From the NCBI GenBank assembly GCA_003313425.1, contig NHZP01000017.1, positions 1 through 64,000 of the forward strand: DNA of 64,000 bases, in the 5' to 3' direction. Positions 8,693 to 19,690 of this stretch are shown here, piece after piece. The position numbers and the translations under genes are program-made. Source of the stretch: Pseudopyrenochaeta lycopersici (Eukaryota > Ascomycota > Dothideomycetes > Pleosporales > Pseudopyrenochaetaceae). Below the pieces are notes generated by a model. That model searched no databases. It was not told the DNA's origin and saw only the letters and a list, made by a program, of their open reading frames with translations. Every line of letters begins with the position of its first letter. Positions within the stretch are counted from its first letter, which is position 1.

Positions 8693-11600
8693 TTAGTACT
8701 CTAAGCGTGCCTTTTGTAGCATTTGCGTCCATACCCAAAGCTGTCGCAGCATCTCAGTACCTTCAACGTTGGCAACAACCAACTTCCTACATAGCCACAT
8801 GGTCACGTCAACATCGTCCAGGTCACGGTACTCCTCCTCACCCTCCTCTTCTATCGTTGTCAACAAGTCGAAGGCGTACCTTGTATCGGTACATTGGTAT
8901 AGCCCGACAACTGTATCGTATACCAAGCGCCCGTATTGACAACGTTCCAGAGGTTGCTCTCTCCAGACTCCGTCGCTTGATTTTGCCCACCTGTCACAAA
9001 TTTCTCGAGGCACAGCGCACCTCGCACAACCACCTTTCGCTTTGAAACCTTCAAGAAAGATGGCTTCGCCCATGCGGATCGACCGCTGTGTTAATCCCCC
9101 GCGCCTACAGTTGCTCAAACTGTGATTGATCTTGGTATCTTCGAGCCCGCGTCCAGCACAGAATCCACATTTTCCCATCCACCACTTCAACGTGTTGTGC
9201 CAGCCCTGTACTTCATCGTCGTTGTCCCAGCCGTAACCACATAGCAGTGGGGAGATTACGCTTGAATTAGGGCTCTTTGTCGCTGATGGCTGGGATCGTC
9301 TGAAGTTGAAAGCACTTATAAGCATTTCAAACACGAAAAGAAGCCTCAAGACTGCACTGCCACCCAGAGAGACGCGTTGCCGGAACCAGAACTCTACCTG
9401 ATTCTTCGCCATGATATCTACTCCGTTCTCCTCACTAAGTCTTTCCATCAAAAAGGCTCCAAGGATGTGTTCATCGTAAGCACAAAGTGCAGCAATAGTC
9501 CTCTTTACTACCAGCTTCATTTGGCATTTCCCATCCCCGTCAAGCGACTTCTCCGCCTGCTCTCTCCAATAACTTCTTTCGGCCTCGTGCTTGGCGTCAC
9601 CTAGCCGGACGCCTGTAATGATATCTGCACACACAAATTCAGTCATGGAGCATAAATCGCACCAGCTAGCACCCCTTGAGCGCCGTGGAAGCTCGAGCGC
9701 TTGAAGCCAATCGAAAATTTGTCGAGCTCTTGCGGAGCTACGGTGACGGTTGCAGTGCTCAAGTAGGTGATCGGGCTCCATCTTCCCACTGTCCGCGTAA
9801 CAAAGCTGGCAGCCAACGTTTCTCCAGCGTACGAACTCTTTATCTATACCGTGCAGCCGGTGGCGGGAATCAAAGCGTCTGTTGAGTTCTGCTTCTTCGC
9901 TCGTGATGTGGGCCAAAATCTTTTTCCTCTCCTCGATCACTCTGTCGCGCTCGAAGTGACTTGGGCGACTAAAGATAGGCATACAACCTAGCCATGCTTG
10001 TTTTAGTGTGCTTTTGTAAAAGGCAACTTCGACTTCCTTCGCCCACGGGCCTTGGCCGATCTTGTGTGGCATGGGCTTGAGGAGGGCTTGCTCATTCGGT
10101 GGGGATGAATCTATGCCCGTTCGCTGAGTGGTACAACGCCGTTTTGGAGAACTATCGCTGGAAGAAGACGGCACCTTACGCTTTTGACCTTCGATCGTCT
10201 CGATACAGGCGTTGTGAGCTGCTGGTTCTAGCTGCAGAAACTTGTGCCACTCGTTCGATGCCCATTCGTAAATATTGAGCAGCGCAGGTTGAAGCGTATC
10301 CGGGAATGCACCGTCAATTCCATATGACATGCCTCTTTGCAGTGGTCTGTGCCCACTCTGCCATGCATATGCTACATTCGGATCTGCCTTTGTGCTTCGG
10401 TCGTCATGCCTGTTGAAAGGTTCTGATATGTGTCGAATATGTTTATCGGTTACTGCAATCACTAGCTGTCGATATGTCCTAACGCTCAATCGGAAACCCA
10501 CAGTGCTCGTGGTTTGACGCTCGAGTGCCTTCGTAAGCACCGACGTCTTCAATGGCTCTTTTGGAACAGTCGGCAATGAAAAGAGAAGCGTGCTATCGAT
10601 GTCCCCTGCGTGGAACTCTCGATGGAGCATGCATACAAATGGCCGAATGAACACAAGATAATAGTAGAGAAGCCGACCAACTTCATCTGGCATGAATCTC
10701 ACCACGTAGAACTCATGATTGGTCGAGCGCCGGGACTTGGCGTGCCTGAAGATCAGCGCCATCTTACGTGAATATACACACACACCACGAGATGTCGAAG
10801 ATCCGTTGCAGTGCTCGAGCGCTGACAGTTCTGTTCCCCTTGGAGCCTGTCCTCCCAGCAAATACAGCGACAACATCATCAGCTCGGTCATTTGACTGTA
10901 TAGCTCTAGGTACCGGCGGACCGCTTGGTCGTCCCAGTCATCATCAGCCAGCAGTCCATTAACCGTCGCCAAGGAAGCCCTGCGAGATAGCTCTAGGTAC
11001 GATTCTGAGAGGCCATTCGCACTGTCAGTCACGAAGGAATAGCCGGCGGAAGTATCAGCAAGATGGTCACGAATGCTACCCAGATCGATTGGCGGACTCC
11101 AACCATACATAAGTTCACTGCATACTGCCAAAGTGTCCTGAATAGAGTCGTGGCTGATCTGACGGAACTTCGCCATGGAAAGGCTATGTTTTTCCCAAGA
11201 GACGACCTGGCCGTCTTGGCTCCAAGTCACGCGGAATGAGGGCCCTTCTGAGCGACTGCTTACCCTCCCGTAATCGCGTAGGCTAAGAAGCTCATTCATT
11301 GGCGTTGGCGATCCCAGGCACAAATTTTTTCCACGGGCCTGATTGAGGAGCTCCACTTGTCCATGGCGTGGTCTAACGCTCCAACCCAGGCCAACATGAG
11401 CAAACCGAGGAAGAGTAGCTTCGAGGATAATCATTCGAACGCAATAGATCATGGCAGACAATTTTGACGTATAATTCCCCGCGCGTTCGAATGTAGAGCC
11501 ACCTTGAGTCAAGCCAAGAACACCGCTGGAGTATATCAGAAGGGTGGAGGACGGCGTGCCATCCTCATATTCCTCTGTTGATAGAAAATATACAAAGCGG

Positions 11601-13084
11601 AAGAGCATATCTTCCAGTAGGCTACTCCATGTCGCCTCCTTTTTTTCAAAGGGTTGAGGAGTTTCATGATCCCTTCTCGAATCCAGAGCACTTGCAGCGT
11701 GGGCCATACTAGTGGACTGGCGGCGCTTCATGCGCTCAGCCCGGGAAAGAGCTTCTCTGCCATTCCTTTTCGAGAAACTATGACTTTTGGAAGGCTCCTC
11801 AAATTCTGATGCAGTCATCAGTAGACTTTCTGCTGATTCGAACTCTTCCTCACCATCGTCTGTGATGACGGAGGCAGACTCGTCGCTCTCATCTTCCGAA
11901 ATCGATTCCCAGGTTTCCAAGTTTGGAGGGCCTGATTTTAATTGGTATGCGCGCGGCTCTGCCTCCTTCGTCTTCATCTCGGGCATAAGGGACCATGCCT
12001 GGTCAAACCACAGTTGGTGCAGCGACTCATCTTGCTCTTTGGGAAGAGACCTGCGTAGAAGGTTTTGTCGTGCGCACTTGTCCAGCCTCCAGAAGCGCAC
12101 ACAGAAACAGAAAACCATCTTGAAGATCCTTCTGTATCTTTGGGTAGTTGCCTTGCGACCAACCAACTCGAAAGGCGCCTTGTACGTGCGATCGGGGTAT
12201 GAACTACGAAGCAGACACCGGATTGAAACATCGGTATAGCGGACTGTGTCTTCACATCGATCAAAGACTTGGTCTAGCGCTGCGACTAGAAGGCTTAGTC
12301 TATACTCATCTTCCTTGCAGCTGTACAGATCCACGCCTCCGTAGAGTCCGAGGTGCAGATTCCGCACCGTGACGACGGGGATCTGCGCGAGCTGCACGAG
12401 GAGCCTGCGCTCTGCACCAGCGAAGGTTTCCGCCCATCCAGTGCGTCGCATCCAGTTCGTGTTCAAAGCCATGTCGCAACCGCCAAGGTCATTGGTTGCA
12501 TTCGTTCGACGACGATTCATGCGTTCAAGTTCTTTAAGATGTAGCTGTTCGAGGCGCTGCAGGCGCGGTGCAGAGGTCTGTTGCAAGCTGCTGTCGACGA
12601 CAGAACTGCGAGTAGCAGATGTACGATCCTGTTTCACAATCCAATAACCGTACGCCCCATTATGGTCCCAGCTTTGGAGCATCAGGCCTCGGCTGACATG
12701 ATCGTGGAGCCATGTCAAGGACTTGCGCTTCACGCCGTGCTTAGCAGATAAATGGCGACCCATAAGGTCGATGCTCGTCGTCTTATGGCCACAATGCTTA
12801 CACGCATTTCCAAGGTGATTGGCAAGATAGGGATGGGGCGGAGAGTGGTCTGGTCGCAGGCGGAGCTCTCTTGGGCCTAGGATGTTGTACGGTTTGAGAA
12901 GTTCGCGTAGCTGCTTCGTTATATACCTGGAATGGTTGTGTTTTTCAACCACATGATCAGCGATGGACTTGCTGGTGCCATGCAGAGCAAATTTGCACAG
13001 GCGACAGATGATGACTGGCTCAGGCTCGTTGACGTGGAGATTGAGCTGCTCGAGGAGCTCTCTTAATCCGAGTTGAGCCGTCAT
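8693..13084 (-). CDS. TLH-family protein without helicase: zinc fingers plus tyrosine-recombinase-like domain
   Basis: A single uninterrupted 1,463-codon frame. Two C2H2 fingers open the protein (C27, C30, H44, H49; C95, C98, H111, H116). An acidic, Ser-rich linker lies at about 395-480. Residues 735-950 can be read as a tyrosine recombinase: R749 in GGQAPRGTELSAL, K783 in FRHAKSRR before VVRFMPDEVGRLL, R872 in LSVRTYRQL, then H912 and Y921 in QSGHRPLQRGMSYG, nine residues apart as in lambda Int and Cre. The C-terminal 400 residues hold Cys/His clusters (CQLC...H..H..C, CGFC..., CARCAVPREICDRW). These match the C-terminal part of fungal telomere-linked helicases. In the neighbouring TLH copies a RecQ-like helicase sits between these two parts. 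Here that segment is a short linker (about 955-1030), with no Walker A, DExH or QESGR motif. Base composition is normal and there are no RIP stops, so it is probably functional. The recombinase reading is my inference. Confidence 0.85.
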   Translation of the reverse strand: MTAQLGLRELLEQLNLHVNEPEPVIICRLCKFALHGTSKSIADHVVEKHNHSRYITKQLRELLKPYNILGPRELRLRPDHSPPHPYLANHLGNACKHCGHKTTSIDLMGRHLSAKHGVKRKSLTWLHDHVSRGLMLQSWDHNGAYGYWIVKQDRTSATRSSVVDSSLQQTSAPRLQRLEQLHLKELERMNRRRTNATNDLGGCDMALNTNWMRRTGWAETFAGAERRLLVQLAQIPVVTVRNLHLGLYGGVDLYSCKEDEYRLSLLVAALDQVFDRCEDTVRYTDVSIRCLLRSSYPDRTYKAPFELVGRKATTQRYRRIFKMVFCFCVRFWRLDKCARQNLLRRSLPKEQDESLHQLWFDQAWSLMPEMKTKEAEPRAYQLKSGPPNLETWESISEDESDESASVITDDGEEEFESAESLLMTASEFEEPSKSHSFSKRNGREALSRAERMKRRQSTSMAHAASALDSRRDHETPQPFEKKEATWSSLLEDMLFRFVYFLSTEEYEDGTPSSTLLIYSSGVLGLTQGGSTFERAGNYTSKLSAMIYCVRMIILEATLPRFAHVGLGWSVRPRHGQVELLNQARGKNLCLGSPTPMNELLSLRDYGRVSSRSEGPSFRVTWSQDGQVVSWEKHSLSMAKFRQISHDSIQDTLAVCSELMYGWSPPIDLGSIRDHLADTSAGYSFVTDSANGLSESYLELSRRASLATVNGLLADDDWDDQAVRRYLELYSQMTELMMLSLYLLGGQAPRGTELSALEHCNGSSTSRGVCVYSRKMALIFRHAKSRRSTNHEFYVVRFMPDEVGRLLYYYLVFIRPFVCMLHREFHAGDIDSTLLFSLPTVPKEPLKTSVLTKALERQTTSTVGFRLSVRTYRQLVIAVTDKHIRHISEPFNRHDDRSTKADPNVAYAWQSGHRPLQRGMSYGIDGAFPDTLQPALLNIYEWASNEWHKFLQLEPAAHNACIETIEGQKRKVPSSSSDSSPKRRCTTQRTGIDSSPPNEQALLKPMPHKIGQGPWAKEVEVAFYKSTLKQAWLGCMPIFSRPSHFERDRVIEERKKILAHITSEEAELNRRFDSRHRLHGIDKEFVRWRNVGCQLCYADSGKMEPDHLLEHCNRHRSSARARQIFDWLQALELPRRSRGASWCDLCSMTEFVCADIITGVRLGDAKHEAERSYWREQAEKSLDGDGKCQMKLVVKRTIAALCAYDEHILGAFLMERLSEENGVDIMAKNQVEFWFRQRVSLGGSAVLRLLFVFEMLISAFNFRRSQPSATKSPNSSVISPLLCGYGWDNDDEVQGWHNTLKWWMGKCGFCAGRGLEDTKINHSLSNCRRGGLTQRSIRMGEAIFLEGFKAKGGCARCAVPREICDRWAKSSDGVWREQPLERCQYGRLVYDTVVGLYQCTDTRYAFDLLTTIEEEGEEEYRDLDDVDVTMWLCRKLVVANVEGTEMLRQLWVWTQMLQKARLEY

Positions 13085-13320
13085 AGCAGCTCTACGGCCA
13101 GTAAGAAGTACGAGGAGTACGCAGTAAGATAGAGCTAATCAGTAAGCTGTAGTAGTCGGGGAGAAGGATGTTCGTGATAAGTTGGCAAGCAAAAGCGCGT
13201 TGACGCGTAACATGTGTGCGCGTAGAGAGGTCGCATGAGATGCGAGGGGGTTTGGCTGGAAGAGGCAATGACTTCCCGAAAGGGTTTAGTTTAGGAGAGG
13301 GGGGCATTCCCTAGCGGCAT
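13085..13320. promoter_or_regulatory. Upstream region of the intact TLH-family gene
   Basis: GC-balanced sequence between the start codon at 13,084 and the AT-rich repeat that begins at about 13,320. It presumably carries the promoter. No clear element is identifiable by eye. It is the inner edge of the RIP-free island. Confidence 0.4.
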
Positions 13321-14525
13321 ACCTGAGTAGGTTACCAAATCCCTACTCTCTTTCTCCCTCTATACTATATCCTATCGCTTCGCTCTTATTTTTCTTTTCC
13401 TTATAAAAGCGGTTAGCGAATCCCTACTCTCTTTCTCCCTCTATACTATATTCTATTACTTCGCTCTCTTCTTTCTTACCTCTATACTCTATTATACTAC
13501 TTTACTCTCCTCTTTTATAACTCTATAAAACTAGTTACCGAATCTCTACTATCTTTCTTACTTAATACTCTGTTCTATTACTTTACTCTCCTCTTTCTTA
13601 CTCCTATATAAGCTGTTAGCGAATTCCTACTATCTTTCTCTCTCTATACTATATTATATTACTTTACTCTCTTTCTCTCTCTACACTATATTATATTACT
13701 TTATTCTCTAAACTCTTTACCCTATATATCTACTTACTAAAAACTTACTATCTTTTTCCTTCTATACTATATTATATAACTTTACTCTACTCTTTCTTAA
13801 CTCTATAAAACTACTTACTAAAACGAAACTATCTTTCTCTCTCTAACTATATTATATTACTTTACTCTCCTAACTCTTAACTCTATAAAACTACTTACTA
13901 AATTCCTACTATCTTTCTCTCTCTATAAAACTACTTACTAAATCCCTACTATCTTTCGCCCTCTATACTATATCTTAATACTTTACTCTTCTCTTTCTAA
14001 ACTCTATAAAACTACTTACTAAACCTTACTATCTTTCTCTCTCTATACTATATTATATTACTTTACTCTCCTAACTCTTTTTCTTATTTAAACTGCTTAC
14101 GCTTTCTCTACTCTCCCTCTAATATCCTATATTAAATTAATTTACTCTTCTCTTTCTTTTTCCTATTATTACTACTTAGCTATCCTTTACCTTATTCTAT
14201 ATTAATTTACTTTACTCTCTACTCCTTATTCTTATTTAAACTTATTTCTTATTCTCTACTTTCTCTCTATTATATTATCTTAAATTACTTTACTCTTTTT
14301 CTTCTTTTTTTATATTTAACCTACTTACCTATTTACTACTTTCTCTCTAATATCTTATATTAAATTACTTTACTCTTTATTTTTTACTTATTTAAACTAC
14401 TTACTTATTTCTACCTTCCTTTAATATCTTATATTAATTTACTTTACTCTCTTTCTTCTTTTTCTTATTTAAACTAGTTAACTATTTATTTATAAATACT
14501 ATATAAATTATATCTATTTCCTTCT
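13321..14525. repeat. Subtelomeric ~80-bp repeats and AT-rich block (copy 2)
   Basis: Same repeat family as 139-2,395, with GGTTAGCGAATCCCTAC cores near 13,325, 13,410 and 13,615 and later ACTACTTACTAAATCCCTAC variants. It is followed by G-poor sequence leading into the TLH 3' end. The Y'-like arrangement (repeat, then TLH) is the same as at the telomere itself. No gene seen. Confidence 0.8.
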
Positions 14526-15530
14526 TTCCTCTTCTAAGATACTATATATAATACTAGCTACTCCTTTACTAGTAATATACTTAAAAATCCGCCTATCTTG
14601 ATATACCTCTCCTATCTATCTACCTAGCTCCTCCTTACTATCTACCTGCCCTCGATATCCTACCTCCTAAAGCCTACTATCTTGAATTCCTCTACCTACC
14701 TCTAGCTTTGCTTTTGCCTCTGCTGCTACTTGTAGCCTATATAGTACTGCTATCGCTACGTTCGGCTATGCGCAATCTGCCTGCCTACTACTCTGCTTAC
14801 TGCTCTGCTTACTACTCTGCTTACTACCCTGCGTTCTGCCGCAGAGATACTCTATTATCCCACACTTCCAGCATATTTGAACCTCCTTTTTATACCTTAC
14901 CCTGCTCCGCAGCTCCTCTATATCCTGCAACCCCTCCTGCCTAAGCCGCGGACACTGCCACAGACTATGTACTGCCGCCTCGCGCTCTCTCTGCTTGAGC
15001 TCCTGCTCGGCCTGCTGCTCGGCCTGCTGCTTGGCCTGCTGCTCAGCTTACTGCTCAGCCTGCTCGGCCTGCTGCTTAGTCTGCAGCTCAGTCTGTTGCT
15101 CCGCCTCTTCCTCCTCTTGCTACCCTGCCTTATACTCCTCCTCCTCTTCCTCCTGCTGTACTGCTACCTTGCCCTCCTCCCTCCTGAATACTTCATGCAA
15201 CATACCCTAGCAGTATGGACACGTTGTCTGCGATAGCTTATTGAGCTTCGCCCGTACTACCTGCTCTTGCCTCGCCTGTACCTGCTCCTCGTCCTGCCAC
15301 TGTTTCTGCCCTCCATACTCCTGCTCCTCACAGTTATCGCAGAACGCTATCTCTGCGCCTTCTGCTGCCCTGTCTGCTGCGCCGCCTACTCCTGTATCTG
15401 CTCTTGCCTGTAGCTGTCTGCAAGATAATCGCCTGCTGTCCATATACTAACTTATTACTGCTCTTCGACAGCCTACTGTGCTGATAAACGCGTCTATTAC
15501 CTCGCTATCGTTTATTGGTTGCTGCTCCTC

Positions 15531-15600
15531 AGCCTCTGCCTTAGCCTCTGCCTCTGCCTCTGCCTCTGCCTCTGCCTCTGCCTCTGCCTCTACCTCAGCC
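15531..15600. repeat. TCTGCC hexanucleotide array in TLH copy B
   Basis: About 11 units, some altered. Encodes an Ala-Glu alternation on the minus strand between the helicase C-lobe and the C-terminal zinc region. The array is longer in the chimeric copy at 37,736. Confidence 0.85.
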
Positions 15601-17874
15601 TTCTGCTACTGCTGTTCTTGCACGACTAGAATTACTGCCTTGCCTGCCCCTCGCGCTCGCCCGCTCTCCTGCACGAAATCAACCATCCCCTACGGCCTCT
15701 CTACATGCAGCGTGAAGAGCACCTGCGCGATATCTACTCCTACTCCAAGCGCTGACGTGCACGTAATTAGCCCTCCTGACTGCCTCTACCTCTCTAGCAC
15801 CTCTGCGCGCTTGGGCATGCCTGCGTGGTACGCTACGCAGCCTAGCCGCCTTGCTAGCTGCTCACACAGCGCCTTACTGCGACAGTACACGACCCCTTTC
15901 GCTCTTGCTACCTCTCGTCCTACTGCTACCTCTGCTACCTGCGCGCTACTAAGCAACCTTGCCTCGTCCATCAGCCTGCGCGCGAGCTCTACAGCCGTCT
16001 CCTGTAGCTCTACCTTACGCCTGCAGCGAACTACTGTGTACTGCGTCCTACGTCGCTGCGTTGTCTCTGCGCAGATAATTATTGCTCCGCGCATTAATAT
16101 TACCTCCTGTAGCTGCCTCTCTTGTGACGGCGGCAGCGTAGCTGTAAGTAGTACCTGCTAGCACGGCAGTAGCTGAAGATCCTTTAGCCTCTGCAGCTTT
16201 GTCTGCTACGAGTCTGCTGTAATAACAACATGCGACTTATTAACTACTACCCGCTGTAGCACTCCCTGCCGTGCAAGTAAGCTAGCGTATGAGAGAAACT
16301 GCCTGCTGCTACTTCCTACGTAATCAGCGCTAACTACTATAATAGTAGCTAGCGTCTGGCGGTTCTGATAGTTGCCCTTAATCCCTGCCTTCTACTTAGC
16401 TGCCTTAATACCTGCCTGCCTAAGCTGTACAAGCATATCCTAGATTAGTGCACGATATAGTATAACAAAGATCGTAATGCTACCTATCTCTGCCCTCTGT
16501 TCTGCCTGCTGCTGCTTAAGTACTGCTGGAGCAAATGCGAGTAGCGTCTTACCTCTGCCTGTTGGTAGTACTACTACTAGCGGACTGAGCCCTCGTACGA
16601 CAGCCTGTAGTGCGATCTCCTGCGTAGCTGACTTGTACTTGACTGGATAATCAGCTAAGAGACAGAGCACCTGTCGAATAGCGTCCTCAAGCCCTCTCCT
16701 CTCTATATTGCCCTTGCCTTGAGCAGATACTGCTGCTACAGCCGCGGTACCCTCCTCGCCTACCCTCGCCCTCTTCTGCCTGCGGCTGTGCTCGCTACTA
16801 TCCTGCGCCTGCTTAGTAACGCCTCCCCCCTGTTTCCGCTTTAATACCTGCTTCTCCTGCTGCTTCTCTTTCTCTGCTCCTACTCCTACTCCTGCCCCTG
16901 CTCCTACTCCTGTCCCTGCCTCTGCGAAGCCAAGAAACGCGTGCCACGTACAGCTCAGCGTGCGGAATACGTTAATTGACCGCGCGCTCAGCCCCTGCAC
17001 TAGATCAGCCTGCACAGCGTACGCTACTATGCCAATTGCTGTCGTCCGCCCGTTCTGTAGCTTAAGCGGATCCTCGCTATTATCCTCGCTGCCTGCCTCT
17101 GCCTCCTCTGCTGTCCTACCTTGAGCTAGCTCTGCGCGATAGCTGGCAGCAAACCGCTCGCCTACTACCTCCCTCCCAATCCCTACAGCAGTATGGCGGT
17201 AGTCCTGCGTCGTTAACCGCGTGCCCAGCCAGGCTGCTGACTCAGCCGCCATCACACGCGTTAATTGATCTGTCTCCTACGGGCCCTGCTTATTAGCCTA
17301 GAGATAGTTAGTCGTGTGCGCTGACGCCTGCTTCCCTAGCCCGCTGAGCAGCATCGCCCGCAGTAGCTGTGCGTAGAGCAGGTACGCCGCAATTAGCTGC
17401 CCTACTGCCTCTGGCAGGAAGCGCGCTACTACCTTAGGCTGATCCTACTGCGCCTGCGTCTTGTAGTAGCGCGTTACTAGCGTTACCTGCCCATTAATTA
17501 CGTAGAGGTTGCGATCCTGAAGCACCCCGTTCCGCCACCGAACTGAGAGCAGCTTAGACCCACGCGCTGGCTGGCCGCCTGTTATATGGACCGCGAGGCA
17601 GAGTAGGTTAAGAAAGCGATTAATCTGGCGTAGGTGCTGCTGCACCCTGCGTCTGTTCCACTGTACTGGCTGCTGCGCGTCCTCCTGCTGCTCGCTTGCT
17701 ACTCCCTTCTGCTGCTTATATAAGCGCTGGCCTGCTGGCGTAGTTGACAGCTGCTGCAGCATCTACTGCTCGCCCTCCTGCAGGCGTGCTGCTGAGAGAA
17801 ACGAGAGCCCACGCCGTACTATACTCACGTCGTCTTGGATCGCTGCGAGATTAAGAAGTGGCGGGCTGCTAGCT

Positions 17875-17914
<40 letters not shown>
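17875..17914. repeat. CTG trinucleotide array in TLH copy B
   Basis: About 13 CTG units encoding poly-Gln on the minus strand. The matching place in copy C (29,143-29,168) has about eight. Confidence 0.85.
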
Positions 17915-17915
<1 letters not shown>

Positions 17916-19079
17916 CGCCCTCTCCTCCTGCTCCTGCTCCTGCTCCTGCTGTACCCAGAGCACCTGCTCCCACAGTACCTGCGCAGCCTCTGCTACAATA
18001 CCCTGCGCCATCGCGCAGAGCTGCGCTAGCGCAACAGGACGGCCCTTAATAAAGAACGTCTGCTGATTAGCTGACTACTACATACTACCTGCAATGCTGC
18101 TAGGCGTCCGTTGCGAGATAAACTTAGCGTATGCTAGCAGGCTTAGCATTGTGCTCATTGGGCTGTGCGAGCCGTCTACGAGGTGCCTAGCTCGCTTCTG
18201 CAGCAGTACTAGCGTCTCTGTAGCGCCTTGATTACTGCGCTGCGCGGAGGGCAGGAAGGCCTCAGCTGCTATTACCCTTACGCAGTACACAAGCGAGCTA
18301 AGCAGTGTCGAATACTCTGCTGCCCTACGCAGCCGCAGCGTCTCTAGATTGATACCTAGCACGGCAAGGAAGTGTATAACGCCGCTCTTAAACGGCTGGT
18401 GGACAACCTCCTGGCAGATCAGCTCCTTAAACAGGCGCAGCACGTACTTCTGCTGATCTTAAGCTACCTGGCTGTCGCTGCTATCCTGGTGGTACGAGAG
18501 AAGCTTCTAGAGCCTCCTAGCTGCTAGCCTCTGCCTACTATGCTAGGGGAATAGGCGGGCGATATGCTGCAGTCCGTGCTCTGCCTCTGCCTCGGCCTCG
18601 TTCTGCTGCTGCTGCTGCTGCTGCTCCTCCTCTATAGTGACTAGGCGCAGGCAGTAGCAGAGCAGACGAGCCCACAGCCTGGCCGCGCGCTGCTGGCTCT
18701 CCTTATTCTGCATCTTAGCCAGCAGCCGTACGTCAGGCTCATGCGCCTTGGCACTACGCAGCCAGCGCAGCGTATCAATCGCAAGCGTGCTGAGGCCCTG
18801 TACCGCCTGCTCTACCAGCTGCTCTACTGCGGCTACCAGCTGCTGCAGCGCAGGCTCGTCGTCGCCTGGCAGCTGGATCGCGTGGGCCAGCAGCCTCTAG
18901 TTAGGATAGGCCTGCAGGTGCTCCTCCTAGCGCGTCCTCTTGATCCAGCCTGTACGGTCCTTGGCGGCCGTCTCCTCTGCGATGCGATCTATGGCCTCGC
19001 TATCGTCGCGCTTAAGGGCCTGCCAGCTTAACGTGAGATGAGCTAGCGCCTCCTGCTGCTGTTGCTGCTCTGTCTGCTG

Positions 19080-19175
19080 TCGCCCTGCCTGCTGCTGCCG
19101 TGCCTGCTGCTGCCCTGCCTGCTGCTGCCCTGCCTGCTGCTGCCCTGCCTGCTGCTGCCCTGCCTGCTGCTATTC
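19080..19175. repeat. 15-bp Gln-rich coding tandem repeat in TLH copy B
   Basis: About six tandem units of CCCTGCCTGCTGCTG, one carrying CCGTG. Copy C (30,333-30,410) has about one or two fewer. It sits next to the N-terminal zinc region. Confidence 0.8.
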
Positions 19176-19428
19176 TGCCTGCGCCTGCTGCTCAGCTGCC
19201 TCCTCCTCCTCCTGCTCCTCCTCCTCCTCCTGTACAATAAAATAGCGAACGTAGCGCCGCTCGCGGAAGAAGGTCTGTACCTTAACAGCCTTCTATAGCT
19301 GCGTCACCTGCTCCTGATACAAGGCAGCTGAGGCAGACGACCAGCGCATAAGCTTAACGCTATGTTGCTGATTAATATGCTGCTGCATCTTCGCGCGGCT
19401 TGTACTAATAAAGCTACAGACGCTACTG

Positions 19429-19459
<31 letters not shown>

Positions 19460-19690
19460 AGAGGCAGAGGAACCCGTCCTGCGCTAGCCCAAGCGCCTTA
19501 ATAGGGCTGCTATAGGGCGCTGGCTGGGCTACCTCTGCTGGCGCAAGGAGCGCGAAATCCTTATATAAGGCGAGCTGCGCTCTCCGCGCTGCTGCATGCA
19601 TGCTATAGTGCTCCTTAAGGTGCCTATTAAGGCTATAGACGGCGTAGCGATGCTCGCGGCAAATAAGCACCCTATAGGCTAGAAATCGCG

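Larger units (their letters stand above)
14530..19690 (-). pseudogene. Telomere-linked RecQ-like helicase (TLH), copy B, RIP-decayed
   Basis: A full-length relic read on the minus strand. The N-terminus near 19,670 has a Cys/His finger-like start (CREHRYAVYSLNRHLKEH) and a second C...H-x4-H. It continues through a Gln-rich region with CTG arrays. A tyrosine-recombinase-like part follows: R in GGQPARGS (about 17,563), K in RYYKTQ (about 17,450), R in TTQDYRHT (about 17,197), then R and Y nine apart in NGRTTAIGIVAY. Next come helicase Walker A LPTGRGKTLL (about 16,540-16,577) and the post-Walker motifs down to ~15,700. The C-terminal Cys pairs CDNCEEQEY and TCPYC are at about 15,240-15,360. The frame is broken by many TAG codons of CAG/TGG origin. 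Copy C is nearly identical and shares many of these stops. A functional member would be a nuclear DNA helicase. Confidence 0.85.

Noticed and set aside
9377..12647. Plus-strand frames within the 1,463-codon gene
   Set aside because: Short antisense shadows of a long conserved minus-strand frame with recognisable zinc fingers.
14708..15236. Plus-strand Leu/Ser/Cys-rich open frames such as MLLPLLLLVAYIVLL, resembling small membrane proteins
   Set aside because: They are antisense to TLH C-terminal sequence: CTG/CTC-rich DNA gives Leu-rich frames on the opposite strand of Gln/Glu-rich coding. The same shadows recur at 2,591 and 25,932.
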